From positions 1-64,000 of the forward strand of contig JABCZR010000006.1 of assembly GCA_013289585.1 (NCBI GenBank): 64,000 nucleotides of DNA, in the 5' to 3' direction. Within the stretch, counting starts at the first letter, position 1. The number at the start of each line of letters is the position of its first letter. Source of the DNA: Acidobacteriota bacterium (GTDB taxonomy: Bacteria; Acidobacteriota; Terriglobia; Acidiferrales; UBA7541). This document shows, piece after piece, positions 25,544-35,539 of the stretch. The notes below the pieces were generated by a model. The model saw only the letters and a list, made by a program, of their open reading frames with translations, did no database searches and was not told the origin of the DNA. The translations under genes and the position numbers were made by a program.

Positions 25544-27010
25544 TTACCTTGTCACCGCGAATTCCGCCACGATGCGGGCCAGTACATCGATTCCTTTGTC
25601 GAAAGCCGCCAATGGAATTCTCTCATCATCGCCGTGCATTCTCTTCAAATCTTCATCCGTCAGCGGAAATGGCACCAGGCCGTAGGCCTGAACGTTATGC
25701 AGTCTTAACTGCGAGGAATCCGTCGCCCATGTGGACTGAAATGGCAGTACCGGCGCTCCGGCGAACTCCTGTGACGCGACTTTTGAGATCACCGCGTAAA
25801 AGTCTGATTCCAACGACGACGGCGGCGCCGCCAGCCCGCCATTCGGCTTCACTTCCAGTTTCACTTGTGGATCGTCCACGAGTTTTGCCAGTTCCGCCAC
25901 GATCGTCTCGATGGTGTCCCCCGGCAGCATCCGCACGTTCAAATTCGCGCGGGCTTCCCCGGGTATCACGTTGTTCGCCACTCCTGCGGTCAGCATCGTC
26001 GGCGCAATCGTATCGCGCAGCATCGCGTTCCAAAGCGGACTCGCACCGGAGAGGACCTTCTGCGCGTGTTCACCGCGGTCCGCCGTATCGAGCGACCGCA
26101 TCCATTTTCCGATTTCGTCGTCCTCAAGCGGAGCCAGCCCTTCAAAATATCTCCTTACAATCGAGGTCAGGTGAACCGGCGCGGAATAGCCTCCGATCTT
26201 GCTCACCGCCGTCGCCAGGTGCACCACGGCATTGTCTTTCGTCGGTTGCGAGGCGTGGCCCGCCGTCCCACGCGCCACAACGTCGATATTCGCAGCCACC
26301 TTTTCGCTGGCTTGCACTCCGACGTACATCACTTTTCCATTCTTCATGAAGACGTTTCCGCCTTCATTAATTGAAAATCCTGCGGCAAACTTGTCCCAGT
26401 ATTTCGCGATTAGAATCTTGATGTTGGCTTCGCCGCCATTTTCTTCGTCCGCTGTCGCCAGAAAAATCACGTCGCGGGTCAAGTGCAAATTGGCGCGCTT
26501 CAGCGCGATGAATGCCGCCAGATTCGCCGCCAGCATTCCTTTGTCGTCGATTGTTCCTCGCCCATACATGTAGCCGTCTTTGATTACTGCGCCGAACGGA
26601 TCGACCGTCCATCTCGATTTGTCAGCCGCAACCACGTCCATGTGCGCCACCAGCAGTAGCGACTTCGAGGGGTCGGCCATCGCCGCGCTTCGCAGACGCG
26701 CCACCACGGCGCTGCGGCCGGGTGCTATTTCCAGGATTTCAGATGTAATTCCTTCTTTCTCCAGGACGCCGGCAACGTACTTCGCCGTCGCTTGTTCGTT
26801 CCCAGGGGGATTCGTGGTGTTGATCTTTATGAGATCCGCGAGCCAGATTTCTGCTTCCTTAGAGATCCCCGTGGTGTCTCCCTGGCGCGTTGGATTCGCT
26901 GGAATCCCCGGCCCGGCAGAAGGCGCCACCTGCGCCGCAACCGGTAAACATGCGGCCAGCAACGCCGTGAACGCTACTGCCGACACCCGAACCATGCGAT
27001 ACCAGATCAC
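25544..27010 (-). CDS. Secreted M20-family metallopeptidase
   Basis: A 488-residue zinc peptidase with a signal peptide (VRVSAVAFTALLAACLPVAA). Zinc ligands are visible in LLLVAHMDVVAADKSRWTVD (His, Asp), ATADEENGGEAN (the catalytic Glu pair) and the C-terminal TWATDSSQLRLHNV. The dimerisation domain sits between residues about 230 and 380 (TAGHASQPTKDNAVVHLATA). This group includes carboxypeptidase- and aminoacylase-like enzymes. The GTG start at 27010 has GAGGAGG eight bases upstream, better than the internal ATG at 26995. It is divergent from the VWFA gene. Confidence 0.9.
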   Translation of the reverse strand: MIWYRMVRVSAVAFTALLAACLPVAAQVAPSAGPGIPANPTRQGDTTGISKEAEIWLADLIKINTTNPPGNEQATAKYVAGVLEKEGITSEILEIAPGRSAVVARLRSAAMADPSKSLLLVAHMDVVAADKSRWTVDPFGAVIKDGYMYGRGTIDDKGMLAANLAAFIALKRANLHLTRDVIFLATADEENGGEANIKILIAKYWDKFAAGFSINEGGNVFMKNGKVMYVGVQASEKVAANIDVVARGTAGHASQPTKDNAVVHLATAVSKIGGYSAPVHLTSIVRRYFEGLAPLEDDEIGKWMRSLDTADRGEHAQKVLSGASPLWNAMLRDTIAPTMLTAGVANNVIPGEARANLNVRMLPGDTIETIVAELAKLVDDPQVKLEVKPNGGLAAPPSSLESDFYAVISKVASQEFAGAPVLPFQSTWATDSSQLRLHNVQAYGLVPFPLTDEDLKRMHGDDERIPLAAFDKGIDVLARIVAEFAVTR

Positions 27011-27225
27011 GAATCCATCCTCCTCGTAGAACGGGGCCGCGCTCCGGCACCCTCAGCAAACGTTTTGCTTCAAATCTGCTTCATACTAACATGCAGGTGT
27101 AGGCTACTGGCCGCGGCTTTGGCTGCGCGTTGCCAAAACTCAACGGTTGCGCGCCCGCAACACAATCACGTAGCTGCGGGCAGATGATAGCGTCAGGAAG
27201 TCTGATTTCGAATCGAGGGTTCAAG

Positions 27226-28326
27226 ATGAAAGCTACTGTTTCTCTCATCCTACTTGCTGCTCTGGCGGCCGCTCTGGTTTTCCCGCTGACCGGCGACACC
27301 GTTCATGCTCAGGCACCCACTGGCCCGCAGGGCGGTGCGCAACCGCCGCAGGGCCCGCCTCCTGCAAAACCCCCTGCAAGCGCGCCGCCACAAGAGGGAG
27401 GCGTTACGATCGCGGTGGATGTCCCCGTCGTCACGCTCGAGGTTGTCGCGACTACGCAGCACGGCGACATCATCCCCGGCCTCAAGAAAGAAAACTTTCG
27501 TGTTGTCGACGATGGCGTGACGCAAACCATTACGAACTTTGGTCCCACCGACGCTCCCATCACCATGGTGCTTCTCCTCGAGTTCAGCAGCCGCGGTTAC
27601 TATAATTTTTTCTCCCAAGTCGGAAAGTATTGGGCCACGGCGCTCTTTCCCAACTTGCAGCCAAAAGACTGGATTGCCCTCGAGACGTTTGACATGAAAT
27701 CCCGCATCGAAGTGGACTTCACGCAGAACAAAGAGGAGGTCATACAGGGGCTCTACCATCTGTATTTTCCGGGATTTAATGAATCAAACGTGTTTGATGC
27801 CATTCTGGATACGGTTGATCGCCTGAAAGATGTAAAAGGCAAGAAATCCATTGTTGTAGTGGCGAGCGGCGTGGACACTTTCTCCAAACATACTCTCGAT
27901 CAGACCATGAAGCAGCTCCGCCAGAGTGACGTTACAATTTTTTGCATCGGCATGGGGCGCGCCTATCAGAACTTCGCGGAGATGAACGGTGGAATGGGCA
28001 GCATGCAGCGCATGAATTATCTCCAGGCGGAAAATCAGCTAAAGACATTTGCTCAGGAAACGGGAGGCTTCGCGTGGTTCCCTCAATTTGAAGGCGAGAT
28101 GCCAGGTGTGTTTCACGACGTCGCAGCCTTCCTGCGCCACCAGTACAGCATCTCTTATTCGCCGACGACCGGTGCAAAAGACGGAAGATTTCATAAGGTG
28201 AAAGTGGAACTGGTTGCACCCGATGGTGGTCCGCTCACCATCCTCGATCAGAAGGGCAAAAAACAGAAATACCAGGTCTACGCTCGCGAGGGATACCAGG
28301 CTCCCAAAAGTGGCGTCGGCGACTGA
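27226..28326 (+). CDS. Secreted VWFA-domain protein (Acidobacterial type)
   Basis: A 366-residue protein with a signal peptide (MKATVSLILLAALAAALVFP), a Pro/Gln-rich linker (PQGGAQPPQGPPPAKPP) and then a von Willebrand A-like domain beginning VVTLEVVATTQHGDIIPGLK. The MIDAS position reads LLEFSSRG instead of DxSxS, so metal binding may be altered. The C-terminus (LRHQYSISYSPTTGAKDGRF, then HKVKVELVAPDG) matches the form of the many 'VWFA-related Acidobacterial domain' proteins, whose role is unknown but probably adhesive or structural. GAGGG precedes the ATG at 27226. Confidence 0.85.
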   Translation: MKATVSLILLAALAAALVFPLTGDTVHAQAPTGPQGGAQPPQGPPPAKPPASAPPQEGGVTIAVDVPVVTLEVVATTQHGDIIPGLKKENFRVVDDGVTQTITNFGPTDAPITMVLLLEFSSRGYYNFFSQVGKYWATALFPNLQPKDWIALETFDMKSRIEVDFTQNKEEVIQGLYHLYFPGFNESNVFDAILDTVDRLKDVKGKKSIVVVASGVDTFSKHTLDQTMKQLRQSDVTIFCIGMGRAYQNFAEMNGGMGSMQRMNYLQAENQLKTFAQETGGFAWFPQFEGEMPGVFHDVAAFLRHQYSISYSPTTGAKDGRFHKVKVELVAPDGGPLTILDQKGKKQKYQVYAREGYQAPKSGVGD

Positions 28327-28349
28327 GCGGAGCGGATACCGGAAAATAG

Positions 28350-28430
28350 AAAATTGAAATTGGAAAATAGGAGGATTTCCATTTCACTGCGACCTGTGAG
28401 TTTCCAGTTTCAATTTCCAATTTCAATTTT
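28350..28430. terminator. Bidirectional terminator candidate, perfect 17-bp inverted repeat
   Basis: AAAATTGAAATTGGAAA (28350-28366) is matched exactly by TTTCCAATTTCAATTTT (28414-28430) with a 47-base loop. The region is AT-rich and lies between two convergent genes, so it can end both transcripts. The long loop and low complexity make it weaker than a standard terminator. Confidence 0.45.
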
Positions 28431-28435
28431 GACTT

Positions 28436-29443
28436 TTAGTAGCCGCGCGCAAAATCGACAAGGTTGAAGAGTTCGCGGCCGTCAAACCATCTCTCCAGCA
28501 ACTCCATCAGAATGGCTGTCTGTCGATGCCACAGCCGGTCACTGACCCCGCTGGTGTGCGGCGTGATCATCAAATTCGGCGTTTTCCATAAAGAACTCTC
28601 TGCCGGAAGAGGTTCCACTCTCGTTACATCCAGCGCCGCTCCGCCAAGTACTCCGCTTTTCAATGCCTGGACCAACGCAGCTTCATCCAGCAGCGATCCA
28701 CGCCCGACGTTAATCAGTCTCGCTCCACGTTTCATTTTCGCGATTTGCTCGGCGCCGATCAGGTGCCTTGTCTCCGCCGTTTCGGGCGCGGCAATCAGCA
28801 CGAAATCTGCTTCGGGCAGTGCGTCGTGCAGGTCCTCCACAGCGAGGATTTTTTCCGCGTGCGCCAGATCGCCTTTGCCGGAGCGCGTTACGCCCCAGAC
28901 GCGCATGTCGAAGGCTCTGGCTCGCTTGGCCACTTCCCGTCCGATGGAACCAAACCCGACAATCAGCAGTACTTGCCCATTGAGTTCAGTCAAATGCTGT
29001 GGTTTGTCCCACAATTCCTGCTGTGACCAGTGCGCAAGATCCTGTTGTCGCACCGAGTCAGGAAAATTGCGCGCCAGCGCCAGCAGCAACCCCATGGTGT
29101 GCTCGGCCATCGGAACGGAAAAGATGCCGCTCGGGTTCGTGACCACGATTCCGGAATCCCGGAGCTCCGGGTACATTAATTGCGCCACACCCGCTGCCGT
29201 CGAATGAATCCACTTGAGCTTTCGGGCAGCCGTTAATTGCTCCGCTCGCAGCGAGTAGCCGACAAAAATATCCGTATCCGGCAGTTCCTGCGGCAATCCG
29301 TCGTAATTCGGCAGATGCAAAACACGCACCTGCGGCCATCGCTTCCGGATGGCTTCGGCCATAAACGGTTTCGGACGCCATTCGGTAAACGGGTGCCACA
29401 CGCAAATGACGAGTTTAGTTTCCGCGGGTATTGTTCGAATCAT
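28436..29443 (-). CDS. D-2-hydroxyacid dehydrogenase (NAD)
   Basis: A 335-residue NAD enzyme of the 2-hydroxyacid dehydrogenase superfamily. The Rossmann motif is VLLIVGFGSIGREVAKRARA (about residue 150), the catalytic Arg is in LINVGRGSLLDEAALVQAL, the Glu in TRVEPLP and the His in MITPHTSGVSD. The substrate is not evident; glyoxylate/hydroxypyruvate-type reductases share this layout. Its start is 7 bases from the stop of gpmI upstream, so it is probably the last gene of the gpmI operon. Downstream it faces the VWFA gene. Confidence 0.9.
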   Translation of the reverse strand: MIRTIPAETKLVICVWHPFTEWRPKPFMAEAIRKRWPQVRVLHLPNYDGLPQELPDTDIFVGYSLRAEQLTAARKLKWIHSTAAGVAQLMYPELRDSGIVVTNPSGIFSVPMAEHTMGLLLALARNFPDSVRQQDLAHWSQQELWDKPQHLTELNGQVLLIVGFGSIGREVAKRARAFDMRVWGVTRSGKGDLAHAEKILAVEDLHDALPEADFVLIAAPETAETRHLIGAEQIAKMKRGARLINVGRGSLLDEAALVQALKSGVLGGAALDVTRVEPLPAESSLWKTPNLMITPHTSGVSDRLWHRQTAILMELLERWFDGRELFNLVDFARGY

Positions 29444-29450
29444 GGCGAGT

Positions 29451-31010
29451 TTATGGAATAAGGCGCAAATCCGTGCCGGTCATGTCGGCAGGTTGAGGCT
29501 GACCCAACGCACTCAGCATCGTCGGCGCAATATCGCGAAGCGACCCGCCCGGCTTCAAGCGCAATAGATCATTGTCGCTCACCAAAATAAACGGCACAGG
29601 ATTCGTCGTGTGATAGGTGTGCGGCCCGCCCGTAATGGGGTCGATCATGGTCTCGGCATTCCCGTGGTCAGCGGTGATGATCCAAACGCCGCCACGTGGT
29701 TTCAGCGCTTGATAAATTTGCGCGAGGCCTGCGTCCACGGCTTCCACGGCTTTGATTGCGGCTTCCAGTTTTCCGGAATGGCCCACCATGTCGGCATTGG
29801 CGTAATTCATGATGATGGCGTCGAACTCGTTTTTTTCGATGGCTTTCACGACCGTGTCCGTAATGCCGGCCGCTGACATTTCCGGCTTCAAATCGTATGT
29901 GGCAACTTTTGGAGAGGGCACCAGAATTCGCTCTTCTCCGCTGAACGGTTTCTCCACGCCGCCATTGAAAAAATAAGTCACATGCGCGTACTTTTCCGTC
30001 TCGGCAGTACGCAAGTTCTTGTATTGCAGATCCGCGAAGACCTGCGCCAGGATATGCTCTAGTTTTTCCGGCGCGATCACGTACTTCAGCCACGGCCAGT
30101 TTTTATCGTACTGCGTCATCCCCACATAAAAGAGATTCTTCGGCCGTTTGGAATCGGCAAATTTGGCAAAATCCGGCGCTGCCAATGCGTAAGTCATCTG
30201 CCGGGCGCGGTCGGCGCGAAAATTGAAAAAGATTACCGCATCATCGTCGCGAATCAGGCTGACGGGTGCGGCGGCTCCTCCGCTGCCTTTTGTTACTACG
30301 ATGGGCTTGATGAATTCGTCGGTTACATCCTGTTCGTAACTCCGCTGCAGTGCCGCGACGGGATCGTCAGTCCTCGTCTCCGCTTCACCGTGGACCAAGG
30401 CGCGATACGCCAGCTCGATACGCTCCCAGCGATTGTCGCGGTCCATGGCATAGTAGCGCCCCACCAGTGTGGCGATCTGGCCCAGGCTCAACTCGCGCAT
30501 TTTCTGTTGCAGCTGCCGCACGAAATCGCGCCCGCTGTTCGGCGGGGTGTCGCGCCCGTCCATAAAACAATGCACAAACACGTTTTCTACTTTTTGCTGC
30601 TTGGCCATCTCCAGAAGCGCAAATAAATGTTGAATATGCGAATGGACGCCGCCGTCGCTCAACAATCCGACGAAATGCAGTTGCCGCGTCCGCCCGCGCT
30701 CCATGGCCTGTTGAAAAAGCGGCACATTCTGCAGCTGCTTGTTGGCGATCAGCAAGTCGATCCGGGTGATGTCCATATGGACGATGCGGCCCGCGCCCAT
30801 GTTCATGTGCCCTACTTCGCTGTTGCCCATCTGGCCTTCGGGCAATCCGACGAACGGCCCTGAGGTATGAATCAGCGTGTTTGGAAATTTCCGAAGGAGT
30901 TCGTCATACGCCGGCTTCCGCGCCAGAGCAATGGCATTGCCCTTCGTCTCCGCGCGGTATCCCCAACCATCGAGTACGGTCAAAACAATCGGTTTCGGTC
31001 GTTTGCTCAT
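29451..31010 (-). CDS. gpmI: 2,3-bisphosphoglycerate-independent phosphoglycerate mutase
   Basis: A 519-residue Mn/Co-dependent glycolytic mutase interconverting 3- and 2-phosphoglycerate. The N-terminus [20 protein letters not shown] and the phospho-acceptor Ser in [19 protein letters not shown] are diagnostic. [10 protein letters not shown] and the C-terminal metal site [11 protein letters not shown] are complete. It is followed 7 bases later by the hydroxyacid dehydrogenase gene. The upstream glycosyltransferase is on the same strand. Confidence 0.96.
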   Translation of the reverse strand: MSKRPKPIVLTVLDGWGYRAETKGNAIALARKPAYDELLRKFPNTLIHTSGPFVGLPEGQMGNSEVGHMNMGAGRIVHMDITRIDLLIANKQLQNVPLFQQAMERGRTRQLHFVGLLSDGGVHSHIQHLFALLEMAKQQKVENVFVHCFMDGRDTPPNSGRDFVRQLQQKMRELSLGQIATLVGRYYAMDRDNRWERIELAYRALVHGEAETRTDDPVAALQRSYEQDVTDEFIKPIVVTKGSGGAAAPVSLIRDDDAVIFFNFRADRARQMTYALAAPDFAKFADSKRPKNLFYVGMTQYDKNWPWLKYVIAPEKLEHILAQVFADLQYKNLRTAETEKYAHVTYFFNGGVEKPFSGEERILVPSPKVATYDLKPEMSAAGITDTVVKAIEKNEFDAIIMNYANADMVGHSGKLEAAIKAVEAVDAGLAQIYQALKPRGGVWIITADHGNAETMIDPITGGPHTYHTTNPVPFILVSDNDLLRLKPGGSLRDIAPTMLSALGQPQPADMTGTDLRLIP

Positions 31011-31081
31011 AGCGCGTCAGAATACACGGATTTTGCGGTTCCGCGAAGATGCCGACTCGCAATCCTCAGATTTGGATACCC

Positions 31082-32731
31082 TTATTGCTTCTCGATTGAC
31101 GGTGCGGATGCGGCGGATTGGGGAATTTGCGAATTTGGGAGCCGTCTGGTTGCCTCTCCGTAGAGAAACGTCTTGTACTCCATGCGCTCCACAAAATCGT
31201 ATCCCTGCGTAAATTCGTTCAAATCCTTTTTGGCGACAAAGACGGTTCGTGGCTGACCATCCGCAAACTGTTTGTCGAGGTCTTCGTATTTGTCCGCCCA
31301 CTCATAAGGCCGGTCTGACTAATAGGTCAGCGCGGGCCCTGGCGCACCGGCGCCATACGGGCGGCCAAAAATCAGGATGGCCTGCTGGTCCTGCGGAAAC
31401 GCACGGGCAATCATCTTGCCGAAATGCGCGACGTCCGTCTCGCGATTGTGATAGAGATCCGGCAATGTGGCAGCACCTATCAACAAAATCCCACCGAATA
31501 TTATGGCTGCCACCGCACGCTGCGCGAGCTCCTGGCGACGGTGCAAAACCAGATATGCCAGCACGGCTAGTGCGCCGAAGACTGCAACCGCCGCCGGCGG
31601 GCCCATCAAAGCATCGAGGACTCCTCCCAGGAGGATCGCACCAAGCGCAGCCGCATCACTCTTCTTCCACGCCTGGAGAAACAAGGCTGCCGTAAGCAAG
31701 GCCAGCGCTGGATACAGCGGAAGCATGTACCACGGATTTTTGGTTTGCACCGCGGTGTAGAGAACAAAAACTACTGCGACATGGAGCAACAATAAGCGGA
31801 GGCCCACCTGACGTTCACGGAGAATATTCCGTAACGCGATGGCCAGCGCGAAGAGCCCAGGAAAAAACCAGGGGTAAAAATCATTTTGCAATTGCCCAAG
31901 ATAAAATAGCCGGCCACCGTGGTAGAAACTGCCCACCCCCGCCCTCATCCGAGTGACCACCTGCAATCCGAGGTATTCCCGCCAAAATGCCATTCCGTGT
32001 TCCAAGTGCATTATGAGGTGCCATGGCCCGACGATTACCACGGCAATGAGAATACCCACCCAGAATTGCGGGCAGAGCAATGTTTGCTTGATCTTCTTTG
32101 GTCCGTCCAAAAGCAGCGATGCGCCGATGACCGCGGGGCCGACAGCAGCTGCCATGCTTTTATCCAGAACCGCGAATCCCAAGGCCGCTCCCACGACCAG
32201 CCAGCCGCGCGCTTTTCCCGCTTCGACTCGGAGAAAACCGTAGAAAGCAAGCCAAAGGAATAGCGTTAGCAGAATGTCCGTAGTGCCAAACCGGCTGCGA
32301 AACAAGAATTCGTTATTCGTCAGGAGGATTAATCCGGCAAGGATTCCGATCCATCGGTCGCCAAGTATCTTGCCGAAAGCAGGGAGCAGGCCAAAGAGAG
32401 CCACTGCCGCCAGCGCGGAAACTACGCGCGCGGAAAATTCGCTGATTCCTCCGATCTTGTAGGCAACTGCCGTAAGCCACATGAACAGAGGCGGCTTTTC
32501 GAACCAGGATTGGCCCCTCCAATGAAGCGTCAGCCAATCATGGGTACGCACAATCTCCTTCGAAATCTGCGCGTACAGTCCTTCATCCCAATCCAGCAAA
32601 CTGCTTGCGCCCAGCCGGAAAAACAGAATCGCGAACGCAAGAACCAGGTACACAGCAACGGGCCAGTGGCTGCCTTGCAGCCACGTGGCGCGAAGCGAAT
32701 CTCGTCCCTGTGAATTTGATTGGTCCGTCAT
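31082..32731 (-). pseudogene. ArnT/GT39-like glycosyltransferase, interrupted by an in-frame amber codon
   Basis: The first 470 codons (31319-32731) encode a multi-spanning glycosyltransferase of the polyprenol-phosphate-sugar type: LLDWDEGLYAQISKEIVR has the Asp-Glu catalytic pair and WFEKPPLFMWLTAVAYK the family motif, then about ten membrane segments. The frame stops at TAG (31319-31321) right after PGPALTY, but continues without shift for 78 more codons: SDRPYEWADKYEDLDKQFAD, TVFVAKKDLNEF and so on to TAA at 31082. That extension looks like the normal soluble C-terminus of this family, with a Tyr expected at the TAG. Candidate causes are a nonsense mutation, read-through or a sequencing error. 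The membrane core may still function. Confidence 0.75.
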
Positions 32732-32971
32732 CGATGCCCCGGTTGGAGAGTGGCCAGAGTCTACCTGAAGTGCTCCGTTGGCTTCCAGTGTGGCTTTTGC
32801 GCGGGCCCGGCGCTCTGCATCGGCCTTCGAGCGGCTCCCGATGTGCGTAGCGAGCGCATATTTTTTCGGTCTTACCGATTGATGACGGCCTGGGAGCCGG
32901 TTTCGCTTTTTGGTCTTACTCTTTTTGCGCGAGGTGCAGCCGGATAGACTGGCAAGATTCTGCTGTAACCA

Positions 32972-34246
32972 CTAACGCGCAAACTCTTCCAGCGCACTGA
33001 GCAAGCGATCTACTTCTTCGGCGGTGTTATAGTGCACCAGGCCGACGCGGAGGACGCCGCCTTTTTGTTCGAGGCCGAGACGCTCGGAGAGGTTCAAGGC
33101 GTAGAAATTTCCGTCCCAGGTAAAGATTCCGCGTTCGCCGAGGAACGTGGCGATTTCGGTTGGATGATGGTCGCCCAGCCGAAAGGAGAGCGTCGAGCAG
33201 CGCTCGTCAAATCGCTTGGAATCGGTTATCCCAAAAATCTGGACGCCGGGAATCGCAAGCAACCCTTCAATGAGCTTCGTGACGAGCGAGGTTTCGTAGC
33301 CGTGCGTCGCACGGTAGGCTGCGTGCAATGCTTCACGGCGATTTTTCACGGTTGGGTCGCATCGTCGCCCCAGTTCTGCGATGTAATCGACGGCCGCGGC
33401 AATTCCTGCGATCAATTCCTGGATTTGCGTGCCGGTTTCCCAGCATTCGGGCGATATATCGGTTGCCGGGCGCACTTTGTAGGGTTTGAGGCGTTCTAGG
33501 TGTTCTTTCTTGCCATAGAGCGTGCCCATGTGCGGGCCGAAAAATTTGTAGGGCGAGCACACCAGAAAATCGCAATCCAGGGCTTTTACGTCGATCAGTC
33601 CATGAGGAGCGTAGTGCACGGCATCAACAAACATCAGAGAACCCGCCGCGTGCGCGAGTTTGGTGATTTCCGCTACAGGATTGATTGTGCCAACCATGTT
33701 GGAGGCATATCCCACGGCAACCAGTTTCGTTTTCGGCGTAATCTTTCGCTTCAAATCATTTATATCGAGCGTGCAGTCCGCTTCGCGAATATCCACTTGC
33801 TGGATCACCACGCCTTTTTCTTCCAGCGCCCGCCACGGCGCCACGTTGGCATCGTGGTCCAGCGTGGTGACAACAATCTCATCGCCGGTTTTCAGTTCCC
33901 GCCCAATCGCGCGCGACAGCGCAAAAGTAATGGTCGTCATGTTCTGGCCGAAGACCACCTCATTCGGATCGCAATTGAAGAAATCGGCCATCGCGGCGCG
34001 GGAAGACGCAATCATTTCGTTGGCGCGCCGGCTCGTGAGAAACGCCCCATAAGTATTCGCATTGGCGCCCAGAAAATAATATTGCACGGCGTCCATCACC
34101 TGTTTCGGAACCTGTGTGCCCGCAGGGCCATCCAGAAACGCGGAGCCGTGGCGGCGATACTGCAAACTCAGCGAAGGAAACTGTTCCCTCACCCAGGCAA
34201 TGTCGAACGCTTTGCTATCGGTGCCTTGCATTGCTGGTGTGCTCAT
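32972..34246 (-). CDS. Cysteine desulfurase-like aminotransferase (class V, SufS-related)
   Basis: A 424-residue PLP enzyme of the cysteine desulfurase-like group. The PLP-binding Lys is in VCSPYKFFGPHMGTLYGKK and the pocket His in TTLDHDANVAPWRALEEKG; a sulfur-carrying loop is not obvious, so the exact reaction is uncertain. The C-terminus (VLRVGLVHYNTAEEVDRLL) is complete. It stands apart from other suf or isc genes, and alternatives include a selenocysteine lyase. A selenocysteine lyase-like role would be interesting next to a probable selenoprotein, but there is no direct evidence. Confidence 0.85.
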   Translation of the reverse strand: MSTPAMQGTDSKAFDIAWVREQFPSLSLQYRRHGSAFLDGPAGTQVPKQVMDAVQYYFLGANANTYGAFLTSRRANEMIASSRAAMADFFNCDPNEVVFGQNMTTITFALSRAIGRELKTGDEIVVTTLDHDANVAPWRALEEKGVVIQQVDIREADCTLDINDLKRKITPKTKLVAVGYASNMVGTINPVAEITKLAHAAGSLMFVDAVHYAPHGLIDVKALDCDFLVCSPYKFFGPHMGTLYGKKEHLERLKPYKVRPATDISPECWETGTQIQELIAGIAAAVDYIAELGRRCDPTVKNRREALHAAYRATHGYETSLVTKLIEGLLAIPGVQIFGITDSKRFDERCSTLSFRLGDHHPTEIATFLGERGIFTWDGNFYALNLSERLGLEQKGGVLRVGLVHYNTAEEVDRLLSALEEFAR

Positions 34247-34516
34247 TTTCTTTTGTGCTCCCGAAAAGCGGCTGAAATTCTCCGAGCCGCTAGTCTCTCA
34301 TACGAGTTGCTTAGGTTGTAGAGGGGTGCGCGCGATGCAACCAAATTGGAATCTGATTCTTGAGGATCGGCCAGCCGGCGGGCAGCAGGGGTTTCGCGGG
34401 CCGTGATAGCATGTTTACAGTTGTTCCTCACTCATGCCGCTTTGGCGCCGGCTATAAATCAAATGAGCGGCCGCGCGGCGGCCGTCTCCGCGCCATGTTT
34501 CTCCAAGAGGTGCTCC

Positions 34517-35170
34517 GTGCCCGAAATGATCCCGCCGACCGAGCGTACGCGCGTGGTGCGCGAATCGCAGCGCGGCGCTTACGATCGCAAAGATATTTAT
34601 GCGATCCTCGATGAAGGTTACGTGTGCCATGTGGGATTCACGATGGAGGGACAGCCCTATGTGATCCCTACACTTTTCGCGCGCATCGGCGACAACATCT
34701 ATTTTCACGGCTCCGCCGCTAGCCGCATGTTGCGCAATGTGAGCGCGGGAATATCCGTGTGCATCACGGTGACACTTACAGACGGTTTCGTTCTGGCGCG
34801 ATCGGTCTTCAATCACTCGATGAACTATCGCTCCGTTGTGGCGCTCGGCAAAGCCACGGTCGTTGATGCGCCGAAAGAAAAGCTAGAGGCCCTGCACGCT
34901 TTCACGGAGAAAATCCTTCCCGGCCGCTGGGCGGATGCGCGCCAGCCGAACGAGAAAGAACTGAAAGCCACGAGCATTTTGCGGCTGCCGCTTACGGAGG
35001 TTTCGGCAAAGATTCGCGTTGGACCACCGGAGGACGACGCTCCGGACTACGAACTTCCGATATGGGCGGGCGTGATTCCACTGCGGCTTGCTCCGGGTGC
35101 GCCGATCCGGGACGAGAAATGTGATCCTAAGATTCCCACACCCGCCTATGCGGCGCAGTACAAGCGGTAG
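34517..35170 (+). CDS. Pyridoxamine 5'-phosphate oxidase-family flavin-binding protein
   Basis: A 217-residue protein with the split-barrel flavin fold: the core strands are YVCHVGFTMEGQPYVIPTLF and IYFHGSAASRMLRNVSAGIS, then SVFNHSMNYRSVVALGKATV. The family binds FMN or F420, and heme in some members; the substrate is unclear. The GTG at 34517 has AAGAGG six bases upstream and is preferred to the long ORF-track start. The CsaA-like gene begins 2 bases after its stop, so the two are co-transcribed. Confidence 0.85.
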   Translation: MPEMIPPTERTRVVRESQRGAYDRKDIYAILDEGYVCHVGFTMEGQPYVIPTLFARIGDNIYFHGSAASRMLRNVSAGISVCITVTLTDGFVLARSVFNHSMNYRSVVALGKATVVDAPKEKLEALHAFTEKILPGRWADARQPNEKELKATSILRLPLTEVSAKIRVGPPEDDAPDYELPIWAGVIPLRLAPGAPIRDEKCDPKIPTPAYAAQYKR

Positions 35171-35172
35171 CC

Positions 35173-35535
35173 ATGAGTGAATTTATTCCGGCCCCGGTGA
35201 AGCCTGTCGTTGGAATCGAAGCCCTTGAGGCTCTGGACATTCGTGTTGGCACCATCGAGAGAGTGGAAGAAATCCCCGGCTCGGAAAAGCTGATGAAGCT
35301 TAGGGTGAATTTCGGCGACCATTCGCGGACGATTCTTGCGGGAATCAAGAACGAGCGCGAAAACCCGCGCGAGATCGAGGGGCGGCAGGCTTTGTTTGTC
35401 CTGAACCTGAAGTCTCGCAAAATGGCAGGCGAGATATCGGAAGGGATGTTGTTCGACATCGGCTACGCGGACGGAGTGACGCCAGTTCTTTCGATTCCAG
35501 AACGGGCGGTGCCGAACGGATCGCGAGCCGGATGA
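35173..35535 (+). CDS. tRNA-binding-domain protein (CsaA-like)
   Basis: A 120-residue protein made of one OB-fold of the Trbp111/CsaA type: LDIRVGTIERVEEIPGSEKL, LKLRVNFGDHSRTILAGIKN-like core, LKSRKMAGEISEGMLFDIG, and the C-terminal PVLSIPERAVPNGSRAG. In Trbp111 this domain binds tRNA; in CsaA it acts as a secretion chaperone. It follows the flavin-binding gene with 2 bases between, and is convergent with homoserine dehydrogenase 4 bases away. Confidence 0.85.
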   Translation: MSEFIPAPVKPVVGIEALEALDIRVGTIERVEEIPGSEKLMKLRVNFGDHSRTILAGIKNERENPREIEGRQALFVLNLKSRKMAGEISEGMLFDIGYADGVTPVLSIPERAVPNGSRAG

Positions 35536-35539
35536 TGGG

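Noticed and set aside
24306-25685. 459-codon plus-strand ORF opposite pyruvate kinase
   Set aside because: Antisense shadow; pyk on the other strand is unambiguous.
31017-31301. 94-codon minus-strand ORF downstream of the glycosyltransferase stop
   Set aside because: Different frame from the glycosyltransferase continuation and no protein-like pattern; the in-frame reading after TAG explains the region better.
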